From Verrucomicrobiota bacterium (lineage in GTDB: Bacteria; Verrucomicrobiota; Verrucomicrobiia; Limisphaerales; AV2), in assembly GCA_003219675.1 (NCBI GenBank), contig QHPW01000047.1, forward strand, positions 1-15,749: a DNA stretch of 15,749 bases. Direction: 5' to 3'. The position numbers and the translations under genes were made by a program. Below are positions 1 to 8,649 of the stretch, one piece after another (the first letter of the stretch is position 1; the number at the start of each line of letters is the position of its first letter). The notes under the pieces were generated by a model. It made no database searches, was not told the origin of the DNA, and worked only from the letters and a program-made list of their open reading frames with translations.

Positions 1-262
1 AATCCGCTTTCAACAGAATGAAAAGGAAGTGGTGACTGAAATTGAGGACACGGGCAAGGGCATTGCCCCGGAAATCGCCCCTCGCCTGTTCGAAGCGTTC
101 GCCACTTATGGCAAGGTCCAGGGCACCGGCCTGGGCCTGTCCATCTGCAAAAAAATTGTCGAAGACCACTACGGCAAAATCGGCGCCCGCAGCGAGCCCG
201 GCCGCGGCGCCATCTTTTCCTTCAGCCTGCCGATTCGAAGAGAAGAGGGCCCGAAGGTTTGA
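1..262 (+). CDS. Sensor histidine kinase, C-terminal ATPase end (5'-truncated)
   Basis: Partial gene read from base 2; about 86 residues are visible and the 5' part lies outside the window. The fragment is the ATP-binding HATPase_c domain of a two-component histidine kinase, which phosphorylates its own His from ATP and passes the phosphate to a response regulator. Visible are the G1 box (EDTGKGI), an F-box-like stretch (LFEAFATYGK) and the G2 box (GTGLGLSICKKIVEDH), followed by the usual closing strands (GRGAIFSFSLPI). Sensor, dimerisation and His-box regions are not seen, so the signal is unknown. No response regulator follows; the next gene is mutL after about 110 nt. The family call is firm and the subfamily open. 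Confidence 0.9.
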   Translation, partial: IRFQQNEKEVVTEIEDTGKGIAPEIAPRLFEAFATYGKVQGTGLGLSICKKIVEDHYGKIGARSEPGRGAIFSFSLPIRREEGPKV

Positions 263-370
263 GCCGCCGTCCGACAACGCCGGTCCTCCACGGCGATGGT
301 TTGTTTTTCCGGCCCGGTAACGGCCTGAATTTCCTGTCGATTTTCCGCGCGTTGGTTTTAGTTTACGGGC

Positions 371-2368
371 ATGAACCGCATTCGCCTGCTCCCTGAACAG
401 GTCGCCAACCAGATCGCCGCCGGCGAAGTGGTCGAACGTCCCGCGAGTGTGGTCAAGGAACTGCTCGAAAACGCGCTCGACGCCCGGGCCAGCCGCGTCA
501 CAGTGGAAATCCAGGCGGGCGGGCGCGGTTTGATTCGCGTGACCGACGACGGCACCGGCATGAGCAAGGACGACGCGTTGCTGTGTCTCGAACGCCACGC
601 CACCAGCAAAATTCAGAAGGCCGAAGACCTCGCCGCGATCGCGACGATGGGCTTTCGCGGCGAAGCGTTGCCGAGCATCGCCAGTGTCAGCCGGTTTACG
701 CTGAGCACGCGGGAACGCGACAGCGAGTCGCCGGAGGGAACCCAAGTCGTCGTTCACGCGGGAAAAATTCTGGAGGTGAAGTCCGCCGGTCACGCGCCGG
801 GCACCAGCGTGGAAGTGCGCCAGTTGTTTTATAATCTGCCCGCGCGCCGGAAATTCCTCCGCAGCGAAGAAACCGAGCGCGCCCACGTTCAACATTATCT
901 GACGCTGGCGGCGCTGGCCTTTCCCGAAGTCGGATTCACCTTCCTGCAGGACCAACGCCTCGTCTGGCAACTGCCGCCTCTCAAGAGCGATGGCCAGCCG
1001 GCCTCCGGACACGCTGCGCTCCAGGAACGGTGCCGCGCGCTGCTCGGGGCCGAAGTGAAACTGTTGCCGGTCGATTATTCCGCGGACATCGGCGAGCCGG
1101 ATGAGCCGGACGAAGCCCCGGAGCAGTCGTCTCCCGATCCCCGGCCATCGGCGCTTCGCATCTGGGGCTTCCTCGGCGCGCCGGGCGTTTCGCGAGCGAC
1201 ACGGCAGGACCAGCACCTGTTCGTCAACCGTCGGCCGGTCGAAAACCGCGCGCTGAACTATGCACTGCTGGAAGGCTATCACACGGCGCTGATGAAGGGA
1301 CGCTATCCGGTCTGCAGTCTGTTCCTCGAACTCGATCCCGCCGAGGTGGACGTGAATATTCATCCGTCCAAACGCGAGGTAAAGTTCCATCATGAGAAGG
1401 CGGTGCGCCGTCACGCCGCCGACGCGGTGCGGCGGACGTTGTTGAATTTTCACAAATCGCCAGGCGAAGCACGGTGCAAAGTTGGAGATCCAAAGCCGAG
1501 CGGTGAGCGTCCGGCGGCAATCGCCACCCTGCCGCCGCAGCCCGCCCCGCCGATTGAACCAGTCGTTGCCGGGCCGGCTCCAAAGGACCTGCCGCAGCTT
1601 CTGCCGCCACTGCCGGCCAAACCCGTTACGAATTGGCCGTGGTCCTCGCCGGCACAGACGCCGATGGCTCCCTCCGCTTCGCCGGCCACCGGTCACCGCC
1701 CATCGACAATCGACGCTCCGCGCTCCGCGCTCCGCGTTCCGCATTCACCTGCTCCGCCCGGTTCGAGCGCCGCGGTGCCGCTGCTCAGAGTACCGCTGCG
1801 TCTGGTCGGCGTCGTCGGCAGGCTCTACGTCGTGCTCGAATCCGACCGCGGCCTGGTGCTGATGGACCAGCACGCGGCGCACGAACGGATTCTCTACGAG
1901 CAAATGCTTCGCCGCCTGGAGCAGGGCGACGCCCCCTCGCAGCGTTTGCTGCTGCCGGAGACGGTTGAGCTGTCCACCCGCGACGCGCAGTTTCTGCGCG
2001 AACACCTGCAGATTCTGGGACGCCTGGGCGTTGGCCTGAGCGAGTTCGGCGAGCGCACCTTCCTGCTCGATGCGCTTCCGCCGTTCGTGAAAGTGCCCGA
2101 TGCGCGCCGTTATGTGTTGGAACTGATCGACGAGCTGGTCGCCGCCGGGCAGGAAGTGAATTCATTTCGACTCGGCGAGCAAACCGTGGCCAAGACGGTC
2201 TGCCGCCATGCGGTGAAAGCGAACGACCCGCTGACCGGGCCCGAATTGGAGAATCTGGTCAACGACCTGCGCAACTGCGCGATGCCTTACACCTGCCCGC
2301 ACGGTCGCCCGACGCTAATAGAGATGAATTACCGCGAGTTGGAGAAAAAATTCGGACGAACCCAGTGA
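371..2368 (+). CDS. mutL: DNA mismatch repair protein MutL (endonuclease type)
   Basis: 665 residues. MutL links mismatch recognition by MutS to strand incision. The N-terminal GHKL ATPase shows NQIAAGEVVERP with the catalytic ELLENALDA (E33, N34), DDGTGM (59-64), RHATSKI, GFRGEALPSIASVS and the transducer motif FYNLPARRKFL. The C-terminal dimerisation domain has the metal-binding nuclease motif DQHA-x2-E-x4-E (D499, E505, E510), a CRHAVKA element near 592-598 and CPHGRP (C642), so this is the nicking MutL of bacteria that lack MutH, not the E. coli type. Between the domains (about 365-470) lies a Pro/Ala-rich linker in which residues about 444-460 are encoded by a 7-nt-period repeat. The ATG start matches the family N-terminus; no Shine-Dalgarno sequence is apparent. 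It converges with tig. Confidence 0.97.
   Translation: MNRIRLLPEQVANQIAAGEVVERPASVVKELLENALDARASRVTVEIQAGGRGLIRVTDDGTGMSKDDALLCLERHATSKIQKAEDLAAIATMGFRGEALPSIASVSRFTLSTRERDSESPEGTQVVVHAGKILEVKSAGHAPGTSVEVRQLFYNLPARRKFLRSEETERAHVQHYLTLAALAFPEVGFTFLQDQRLVWQLPPLKSDGQPASGHAALQERCRALLGAEVKLLPVDYSADIGEPDEPDEAPEQSSPDPRPSALRIWGFLGAPGVSRATRQDQHLFVNRRPVENRALNYALLEGYHTALMKGRYPVCSLFLELDPAEVDVNIHPSKREVKFHHEKAVRRHAADAVRRTLLNFHKSPGEARCKVGDPKPSGERPAAIATLPPQPAPPIEPVVAGPAPKDLPQLLPPLPAKPVTNWPWSSPAQTPMAPSASPATGHRPSTIDAPRSALRVPHSPAPPGSSAAVPLLRVPLRLVGVVGRLYVVLESDRGLVLMDQHAAHERILYEQMLRRLEQGDAPSQRLLLPETVELSTRDAQFLREHLQILGRLGVGLSEFGERTFLLDALPPFVKVPDARRYVLELIDELVAAGQEVNSFRLGEQTVAKTVCRHAVKANDPLTGPELENLVNDLRNCAMPYTCPHGRPTLIEMNYRELEKKFGRTQ
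1701..1749 (+). repeat. Heptanucleotide tandem repeat inside the mutL linker
   Basis: Seven consecutive 7-nt units can be read: CATCGAC, AATCGAC, GCTCCGC, GCTCCGC, GCTCCGC, GTTCCGC, ATTCACC. Three units are identical and the others keep a central TC with the C-rich end. The array codes for part of the Pro/Ser/Ala-rich linker of MutL. Its units (GTTCCGC, ATTCACC) resemble those upstream of the pseudouridine synthase gene (ATTCCGC, GTTCGGC), so both probably belong to one dispersed family. Confidence 0.75.
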
Positions 2369-2512
2369 AAGCTCTGAAGCCGGGCGGGCCCGCCGTTTCA
2401 GTCGTGAAGGCCGGAGCAAACGCAGCGCGGTTTTTCAAGCGGCCGGCCCGGCGAGGGCAAACCACGTCGGGCATTGGCAGGCCCGCGAAAACCTTTTCGG
2501 ACCGCCGCGCCA

Positions 2513-3829
2513 TCAGGTCCTCGCCGTCGGCAGCACCTCCTCGACCTTCGCATTCAACTCCAGAAAATCGAGCACTTTCGCCGACATGATCTGCTCCTCG
2601 ATTTCTCCGAACCCGTTCCGGTCCCGCAGTTGCTTGACCATCTGCTCCGGCTTGAGTTGGTATTGCTCCGCCAGCATCAGAACGCGTTGCGTGAGTTCCT
2701 TTTGTTCCACTTTGATGCCTTCCTTTTCCGCGATGCGGCCCAGAACAAACGCCGCTTTGATGCGGTCCTTGGCGCTGTTGTTCGCCACGGAGAAAATCTG
2801 ATCCTTCTGCTGCTCGATGGTTTCCTTGGACACGCCGCGCTGCTGGTTTTCGCGCACGATGTCGTAAACGACGTTGCGCGTCTCGCTCAGGACAATCGAC
2901 TCCGGCAGCTCGCAGTTCACGCGAGCGAGCAACTCGCGGACGAGCTGGTCGCGGGCACTGCGCTTGATTTTGTAGTTCAGCTCGTTTTGCAGGTCGGTGC
3001 GGACGCCGTCACGCAGTTTCGCCATGTCCTCGGCGCCGAAGGATTTGGCGAACTCGTCGTTCAACTCCGGCAAAACCTTTTCCTTCACCTGCACTACCTC
3101 CACTTCGTAAACGCCTTTCCTGCCCGCCAATTCTTTGGCGACAAAATCAGCGGGAAAATTCACGTTCAAGGTCCGTTTCTCTCCCGCGCCCGCTCCGACC
3201 AGTTGTTCGGTGAATCCGGGAATGAACGAATCCTTCGCCACGTGCAGCCAAAAATCCTTCTTCTCGGTCAACCCGCGCGCGGTCGGGGCAGTCTCGGTGA
3301 TCGGTTTGTCGTCGCAGGTGCCGGTGTAATTCACCACCACAAAGTCGCCCTCCTGCACCGGGCGCGCCACGTCAAGGTAAGTCGCGCGCTGTTCGCGCAG
3401 GACATTCAGCGCCCGTTCAATGTCCTCTTCGGTCACGACTGCCATTTCGCGTTTGATGGGCAATCCTTTGTAATCCGGCAACTCAAATTCCGGCGCGGTT
3501 TCGAGCGTGACGGCGAACTGGAACGGCTGGCCTTTGGCAAAATGGATTTCCTCGATGTCCGGCTGGCCGACGACGCGCAACTTCTGGTCGGCAACGGCCT
3601 TGCGGTAACCTTCGGAGACCAGTTTGCGCCTGGCCTCTTCATCGATCTGCGGGGCATACGCCTTGACGACCAGATGCCGGGGCGCTTTGCCGGGACGAAA
3701 GCCGGGAAGCCGGACCTGCTTTTGAAAATCCTGCATAATTTCTTCAAGCGCGGCGTCCACCGCCGGAGCGTCCACTTCCACCCGCAACAGCTTTTTGCAC
3801 GGGCCCAGATTTTCCACCGTCACATTCAC
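2513..3829 (-). CDS. tig: Trigger factor (ribosome-associated chaperone/PPIase)
   Basis: 438 residues from the GTG at 3829, close to the usual trigger factor length of about 430. The protein docks at the ribosome exit tunnel and shields nascent chains. The N-terminal ribosome-binding domain carries the signature loop GFRPGKAP (43-50). The FKBP-like prolyl isomerase domain lies at about 157-250 (EGDFVVVNYTGT to KGVYEVEVVQVKE), and the rest is the helical C-terminal chaperone domain. The frame is open further upstream (to 3925), but those codons do not resemble the family; a good AAAGGA Shine-Dalgarno sequence six nt before GTG 3829 fixes the start. The family normally begins just before a V-x-V-E-N-L-type strand, as here (NVTVENLGP). 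Transcribed towards mutL, which it converges with over 144 nt. Confidence 0.96.
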   Translation of the reverse strand: MNVTVENLGPCKKLLRVEVDAPAVDAALEEIMQDFQKQVRLPGFRPGKAPRHLVVKAYAPQIDEEARRKLVSEGYRKAVADQKLRVVGQPDIEEIHFAKGQPFQFAVTLETAPEFELPDYKGLPIKREMAVVTEEDIERALNVLREQRATYLDVARPVQEGDFVVVNYTGTCDDKPITETAPTARGLTEKKDFWLHVAKDSFIPGFTEQLVGAGAGEKRTLNVNFPADFVAKELAGRKGVYEVEVVQVKEKVLPELNDEFAKSFGAEDMAKLRDGVRTDLQNELNYKIKRSARDQLVRELLARVNCELPESIVLSETRNVVYDIVRENQQRGVSKETIEQQKDQIFSVANNSAKDRIKAAFVLGRIAEKEGIKVEQKELTQRVLMLAEQYQLKPEQMVKQLRDRNGFGEIEEQIMSAKVLDFLELNAKVEEVLPTART

Positions 3830-3835
3830 AATCAA

Positions 3836-3841
3836 TCCTTT
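3836..3841 (-). promoter_or_regulatory. Ribosome binding site of tig
   Basis: Minus-strand AAAGGA, six nt before the GTG start at 3829. It is one of few recognisable Shine-Dalgarno sequences in the window, and it decides between the GTG, an in-frame TTG at 3835 and the longer open frame to 3925. Confidence 0.7.
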
Positions 3842-3975
3842 CGACGCAAAAGCCCCGCGTGCGTCCCGCCGGGGACCTGGCGCCGCGGAACGATGAGCGG
3901 GAAAGCCTAGGTTTGTGGTGAACACGCGTCAAGCCCGGTGTCAAACCGGCGGCTATGGTTGCAAAACAATGCGCC

Positions 3976-4012
3976 AGCTAAGTGGTCTATTTCATAAATA
4001 GCCCACTTAGCT
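3976..4012. repeat. Near-perfect 37-nt inverted repeat in the tig/mnmD intergenic region
   Basis: Two 17-nt arms, 3976-3992 and 3996-4012, surround a 3-nt centre (CAT). They pair at 16 of 17 positions: AGCTAAGTGG with CCACTTAGCT, one T/C mismatch, then CTATTT with AAATAG. The element is AT-rich in GC-rich surroundings and lies between two divergent genes, 147 nt before the tig start and 48 nt before the likely mnmD start. It could be an operator, a strong hairpin or part of a mobile palindrome; there is no T-run of terminator type on either side. Confidence 0.75.
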
Positions 4013-4054
4013 CATTTTCCTTTTGTGCTTTTTGTCCCTGTTTGTGGCTAAACT
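4013..4054 (+). repeat. T-rich degenerate 9-nt repeat beside the palindrome
   Basis: Units of TTTTGTGCT (4021-4029) and TTTTGTCCC (4030-4038), then TGTTTGTGG, follow directly on the inverted repeat at 3976-4012. The composition is far from that of the neighbouring genes. On the other strand it reads as CACAAA-type repeats, which I recall as common intergenic sequence in Planctomycetota/Verrucomicrobiota; that recollection is unchecked. Its junction with the palindrome suggests one composite element. Confidence 0.4.
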
Positions 4055-4059
4055 CGCTC

Positions 4060-4906
4060 GTGACTTCAACCGGATACAAAATCATCCGGCTCGCCAACGG
4101 CGTTCACAGCGTCCATTCGCTGGCCTATCGCGAGACATTTCATCCCGTCGTTGGACCCGTGGCCGAGGCGGAGGCGCTTTATGTCAAACAACTGCGCCTG
4201 GTGGAACGGATTCGCGGACACGTTGGCGAGTTTGTGATCTGGGACGTCGGCCTGGGGGCCGCGGCCAACGCGCTGACCGTGCTGCGGGCCACGCGCGACC
4301 TTGCCTGCGCGATACGGCTGGTCAGCTTCGACAACAGCATCGAACCGTTGCGATTCGCCTTGCATCACGCCGCAACGCTCGGTTACTTCGACCGCTACGG
4401 CCCGCTGGCACAGACGCTCATGGACCGGCACAGCGCGAGGTTTCAGAACGGGCGGCAGCCGGCAAGCTGGACATTGCACCTGGGCGATTTTCCGGCATTG
4501 CTGGCTCTCTCACTCTCCCGCCTGCCCGCGCGCTCGCTGCCGGCTCCGCACGCGATTTTCTTCGATGCCTATTCGCCCGCGAAGAATCCGGCCATGTGGA
4601 CGCTGCCGCTGTTCACCCATCTGTTTCGTCTGCTCGACCCGAAGCGCCCCTGCGCGCTGCCGACCTATTCCGACCTTGCTGTTGGCCGGATTTTACGTTG
4701 GCGTCGGACGCGCAACCGGCGAGAAGGAGGAAACCACGATCGCCGCCAACACGCTTGACTTGATTGACGAACCTCTCGACAGGAAATGGCTCCAACGCGC
4801 CCAACGCTCGACCAGCGCCGAACCGTTGCGCCAGCCGCTTTATCGGCAGGCGCGGCTGGCGCCGGAGACGATGGAAGAGTTGCAGCGACACCCGCAGTTC
4901 AAATAG
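4060..4906 (+). pseudogene. MnmD/MnmC-like tRNA U34 methyltransferase, frameshifted
   Basis: A DUF752/Methyltransf_30 protein, the family of the MnmC methyltransferase domain and of stand-alone MnmD, which use SAM to finish mnm5(s2)U34 in tRNA anticodons made by MnmE/MnmG. The first frame (GTG 4060 to about 4671) gives VVGPVAEAEALYVKQ, the SAM-binding DVGLGAAANAL and the family motif FDAYSPAKNPAMWTLPLF. At about 4669-4673 similarity jumps to another frame, giving TLLLAGFYVGVG-x-ATGEKEETTIAAN and ending at 4906. The codons TATTCC and ACCTTG are joined through one odd base. In relatives I expect several more residues here, so the cause may be a small deletion rather than a single-base error. 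The first frame alone runs on to a stop at 4758. An ATG at 3982 is in frame but lies inside the palindrome and gives an unrelated N-terminus. Dus follows after 10 nt. Confidence 0.8.
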
Positions 4907-4916
4907 GCTTGTTTCC

Positions 4917-5951
4917 GTGAACCAGGCAGAACAGTTCGGCCAGATGTTGCGAGGTGCCGCTCCAATCCTCGCGCTGGCGCCGATGCAGGACGTGACCGAC
5001 CTGTCGTTCTGGAGATTGATGACGGGCTACGGCGGCGCGGATCTTTACTTCACCGAATATTTTCGCGTCCATCCAACCTCGAATCTGGAAAAATGGATTC
5101 TGAAATCGATTACTGCGAACCCAACGGGCCGGCCGGTCATCGCGCAGATGATCGGCAACGACATCCCCTCGCTGGTGCGCGCGGCGCGCGAGCTGCAGCA
5201 GTATCCCATCGTCGCGGTGGATTTGAACCTCGGCTGCCCGGCGCCTGTGGTGTATCGGAAGTGCGCCGGCGGCGGGCTGCTGCGCGAACCGCAGCGCGTC
5301 GACGCCATCCTCGGGGCGTTGCGAGAGGCGGTTTCCATCAAATTCACGGTCAAAACGCGCATTGGGTTCGATTCGCCGCGGGTGTTTGATGAGTTGCTGC
5401 CGATTTTTGCGAGGCATCCGATTGATTTGCTGACCGTTCACGGCAGGACGGTCGCGGAAATGTATCGAAACGAAGTGCATTACGATTACATCGCGCGAGC
5501 GGCAGCCGGATTGCCGTTTCCTGTACTGGCCAACGGCAATGTTGATTCCGCGCAGACTGCGGACGAGGTGTTGCGGTTGACCGGCGCGAAGGGATTGATG
5601 ATCGGCCGCGGCGCGATTCGGAATCCGTGGATCTTCCATCAAATTCGCCAGCAGCGGCGCGGGGAAACCCTGTTTGTCCCCGCGGGCCATGACGTGCTCG
5701 GGTACGTCCGCGCGCTTTACGACGCCGTCTGTTCCCCGGACGTGCGCGAGCTTTCGCAGGTGCAGAAGATGAAGAAGTACCTGAACTATCTCGGTGCGGG
5801 TGTGGAGCCGACCGGCCAGTTCCTGCATCAAATCCGTCGCGTGACGACGAAGGCCGATTTCTTCCGCGTCTGCGAAGATTTTTTAAACCATGATCGAGCG
5901 ATGCCGCTGGAGCCGTTTCAACACGAAGCTCATGTCCTTGGAACGACATAA
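4917..5951 (+). CDS. tRNA dihydrouridine synthase (Dus family)
   Basis: 344 residues from GTG 4917; ATG 4944 is an alternative start. The FMN enzyme reduces specific tRNA uridines to dihydrouridine with NADPH. The TIM barrel shows LAPMQDVTD (FMN site, about 20-28), NLGCPAPVV with the catalytic Cys107, VKTRIGFD (FMN-contacting Lys), LLTVHGRT, VLANGNV and the phosphate-binding GLMIGRGAIRNPWIF. This is the full set of Dus motifs. Which Dus class or tRNA position it serves cannot be told from motifs alone. It begins 10 nt after the broken mnmD-like gene, so the two tRNA modification genes probably share a transcript. The start is uncertain because only a weak AGG lies upstream. A 310-residue open frame on the opposite strand is an artefact of GC-rich coding. 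Confidence 0.95.
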   Translation: MNQAEQFGQMLRGAAPILALAPMQDVTDLSFWRLMTGYGGADLYFTEYFRVHPTSNLEKWILKSITANPTGRPVIAQMIGNDIPSLVRAARELQQYPIVAVDLNLGCPAPVVYRKCAGGGLLREPQRVDAILGALREAVSIKFTVKTRIGFDSPRVFDELLPIFARHPIDLLTVHGRTVAEMYRNEVHYDYIARAAAGLPFPVLANGNVDSAQTADEVLRLTGAKGLMIGRGAIRNPWIFHQIRQQRRGETLFVPAGHDVLGYVRALYDAVCSPDVRELSQVQKMKKYLNYLGAGVEPTGQFLHQIRRVTTKADFFRVCEDFLNHDRAMPLEPFQHEAHVLGTT

Positions 5952-6076
5952 CTTTGTGATGTTGAGCCCGCCAAGCGCGCGAAATGCGTGGAAGCCGATG
6001 CCGGAGTGTTGCGTCCCTGACGCCGATAACGCGTTGGCCAGTCGTTGCGCCATTTCTCGTCTTCCGCGGCTCACGT

Positions 6077-6111
6077 ATTCCGCATTCCGCGTTCGGCATT
6101 TCGCGTTGGCC
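6077..6111 (+). repeat. Heptanucleotide tandem repeat before the pseudouridine synthase
   Basis: Five 7-nt units in a row: ATTCCGC, ATTCCGC, GTTCGGC, ATTTCGC, GTTGGCC. The array ends two nt before the ATG at 6114, so it must lie in the 5' leader or promoter of that gene. The unit is clearly related to the array inside mutL (1701-1749). Confidence 0.75.
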
Positions 6112-6113
6112 TG

Positions 6114-6677
6114 ATGCTCATCGCCTTCCACAAACCTTACGGAGTGATCTCGCAGTTTACGCCGGACGACTCGAAGCTTCGCACGCTGGCGACGTTTGAT
6201 TTCCCGGCGCGCGTGTATCCGATCGGGCGTCTGGACGCCGACAGCGAAGGACTCCTGCTGCTCAGCGATGAGCCGGAACTGAATCAACGGCTGCTGCATC
6301 CGCGGCATGCGCATCGGCGCGTGTATTGGGCGCAGGTTGAACGGGTCCCGAGCCTCGCGGCGTTGCGAAAACTGGAAGAGGGCATCGTGATTCAAAGCCG
6401 AAAAACGATGTCGTGTCGCGCGAGCCTGCTGGAGCCGCGGCCGGATGTGCCGCCGCGCGACCCGCCAATTCGTTTCCGCAAAAATGTTCCCGACTGCTGG
6501 ATTGTTTTGGAACTGGTCGAAGGCAGGAACCGTCAGGTGCGCCGAATGACCGCGGCCGTCGGGCACCCGACGTTGCGGCTGATACGCGTGCAAATCGGCG
6601 AATTTGTTTTGGGTAATCTGGCCGTCGGGAATTGGCGGGCCCTGGGAAAAGCGGACCGCTCAATGATCCTGATCTGA
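6114..6677 (+). CDS. 23S rRNA pseudouridine synthase, RluE/RsuA family
   Basis: 187 residues. RsuA/RluB/E/F-family enzymes isomerise single uridines of rRNA. The protein begins directly with the catalytic domain (FHKPYGVISQF) and has no N-terminal S4 domain, as in RluE, which acts on U2457 of E. coli 23S rRNA. The catalytic motif is GRLDADSEGLLLLS with Asp41, and the C-terminal signature is EGRNRQVRRMTAAVGHPTLRL-I-R. Residues about 105-125 (EPRPDVPPRDPPIRF) form an extra Pro-rich loop. The ATG at 6114 fits the family start; no Shine-Dalgarno sequence is visible, and a heptanucleotide array abuts the start. It follows dus after 162 nt. RluE is the best guess from the lack of S4; the exact target is inferred. 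Confidence 0.92.
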   Translation: MLIAFHKPYGVISQFTPDDSKLRTLATFDFPARVYPIGRLDADSEGLLLLSDEPELNQRLLHPRHAHRRVYWAQVERVPSLAALRKLEEGIVIQSRKTMSCRASLLEPRPDVPPRDPPIRFRKNVPDCWIVLELVEGRNRQVRRMTAAVGHPTLRLIRVQIGEFVLGNLAVGNWRALGKADRSMILI

Positions 6678-6805
6678 TCTTCCGGCCCTTCCGATGACGC
6701 TAAGGGTTAAGCTGGTTGCCCCATCTGCTTTTTTCTGGACCACCGGCGCGCGACCGGCGCGAGATGAGCAACTGCGCCGTTTCCCTTCTCCCTTCTGGCG
6801 ACTGC

Positions 6806-6844
6806 TCGATTTTTCAGCGGCTGCGCTCGGTTGGAAAATCGAGA
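6806..6844 (+). repeat. Hairpin with nested stem
   Basis: CTCGATTTTTC (6806-6816) pairs with GGAAAATCGAG (6834-6844) over 11 positions with one G/T pair. Inside it AGCG (6817-6820) and CGCT (6825-6828) form a second stem with a 4-nt loop. No T-run follows, so it is not a typical terminator. Further short stems follow (AAACCG/CGGTTT, GGAAA/TTTCC, CTTG/CAAG). Confidence 0.5.
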
Positions 6845-6919
6845 GTTTCCAAACCGCTTCGGAAAACGGTTTCCCAAAGCCGCTTGCCCGCGCAAGGAGA
6901 CAAGCGTCCCTGCCATAAA

Positions 6920-7011
6920 CGTAAACGGGTCAGTTCTTGATATTGGCAACTCATTTCCCCTTTCGCCTTCCTCCCGGCACTCAGATATATCAATATCAAG
7001 AACCGTTTACG
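6920..7011. repeat. Long inverted repeat, REP/MITE-like
   Basis: The left arm (6920-6945) contains CGTAAACGG and GTTCTTGATATTG; the right arm (6991-7011) is the reverse complement of both, with the 4-5 nt between them missing. The arms are separated by 45 nt. Paired palindromes of this sort, with a TTCTTGATATTG-like core, resemble the target sequences of REP-associated tyrosine transposases (RAYTs). No transposase gene is in the window, so it would be a non-autonomous copy. Confidence 0.6.
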
Positions 7012-7149
7012 GGCGCAGAATCCTGTCTCGCGTTCTGCCTTTGATAAGGAGGCGGACGATTGGCGGCGGACAAATGTTCTTGGCGGAATCAGGTGGAATT
7101 TACACTTTCCTTTCACCTCACCCGCCTTACGCTACCGCGCCATTGGCAC

Positions 7150-8565
<1,416 letters not shown>

Positions 8566-8649
8566 CGCAACGGGTTTTGACGCGCCGATGGCAGGCAGGG
8601 AATTTGCTCGTCAAATGCGGGGGAACCATTAAATTGACGATGATTAACC

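Larger units (their letters stand above)
6678..7149. other. Gene-free interval with hairpins and an inverted repeat
   Basis: About 470 nt between the pseudouridine synthase and cysS, with no open frame that looks like a protein. It contains a direct repeat ACCGGCGCG (6742-6750, 6753-6761), a hairpin at 6806-6844, a set of short alternative stems at 6847-6900, and a long inverted repeat at 6920-7011. The cysS promoter must lie within it or upstream, but I could not point to convincing -35/-10 boxes. Confidence 0.6.

Noticed and set aside
2383..2394. GC palindrome GGCGGGCCCGCC between mutL and tig as a terminator
   Set aside because: It has no loop and no T-run on either strand, so it does not qualify as an intrinsic terminator.
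2474..3910. 478-codon open frame on the plus strand opposite trigger factor
   Set aside because: It is the antisense of tig, shows no domain, and has the His/Leu/Arg/Phe-rich composition typical of reverse-complemented GC-rich genes.
3982..4059. ATG 3982 as the start of the tRNA methyltransferase
   Set aside because: It lies inside the palindrome and yields a Phe/Ser/Cys-rich N-terminus unlike the family; GTG 4060 fits.
4899..5831. 310-codon open frame on the minus strand opposite dus
   Set aside because: The Dus motifs on the plus strand are complete; the antisense translation has no recognisable features.
5883..6593. Minus-strand open frames across the pseudouridine synthase and its upstream repeat
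   Set aside because: Their apparent peptide repeats (NAECRTRNAE-like) are just the translated heptanucleotide array; the plus strand carries the real gene.
6678..7149. T-box or other known riboswitch before cysS
   Set aside because: No T-box core, specifier loop or terminator/antiterminator pair could be identified.
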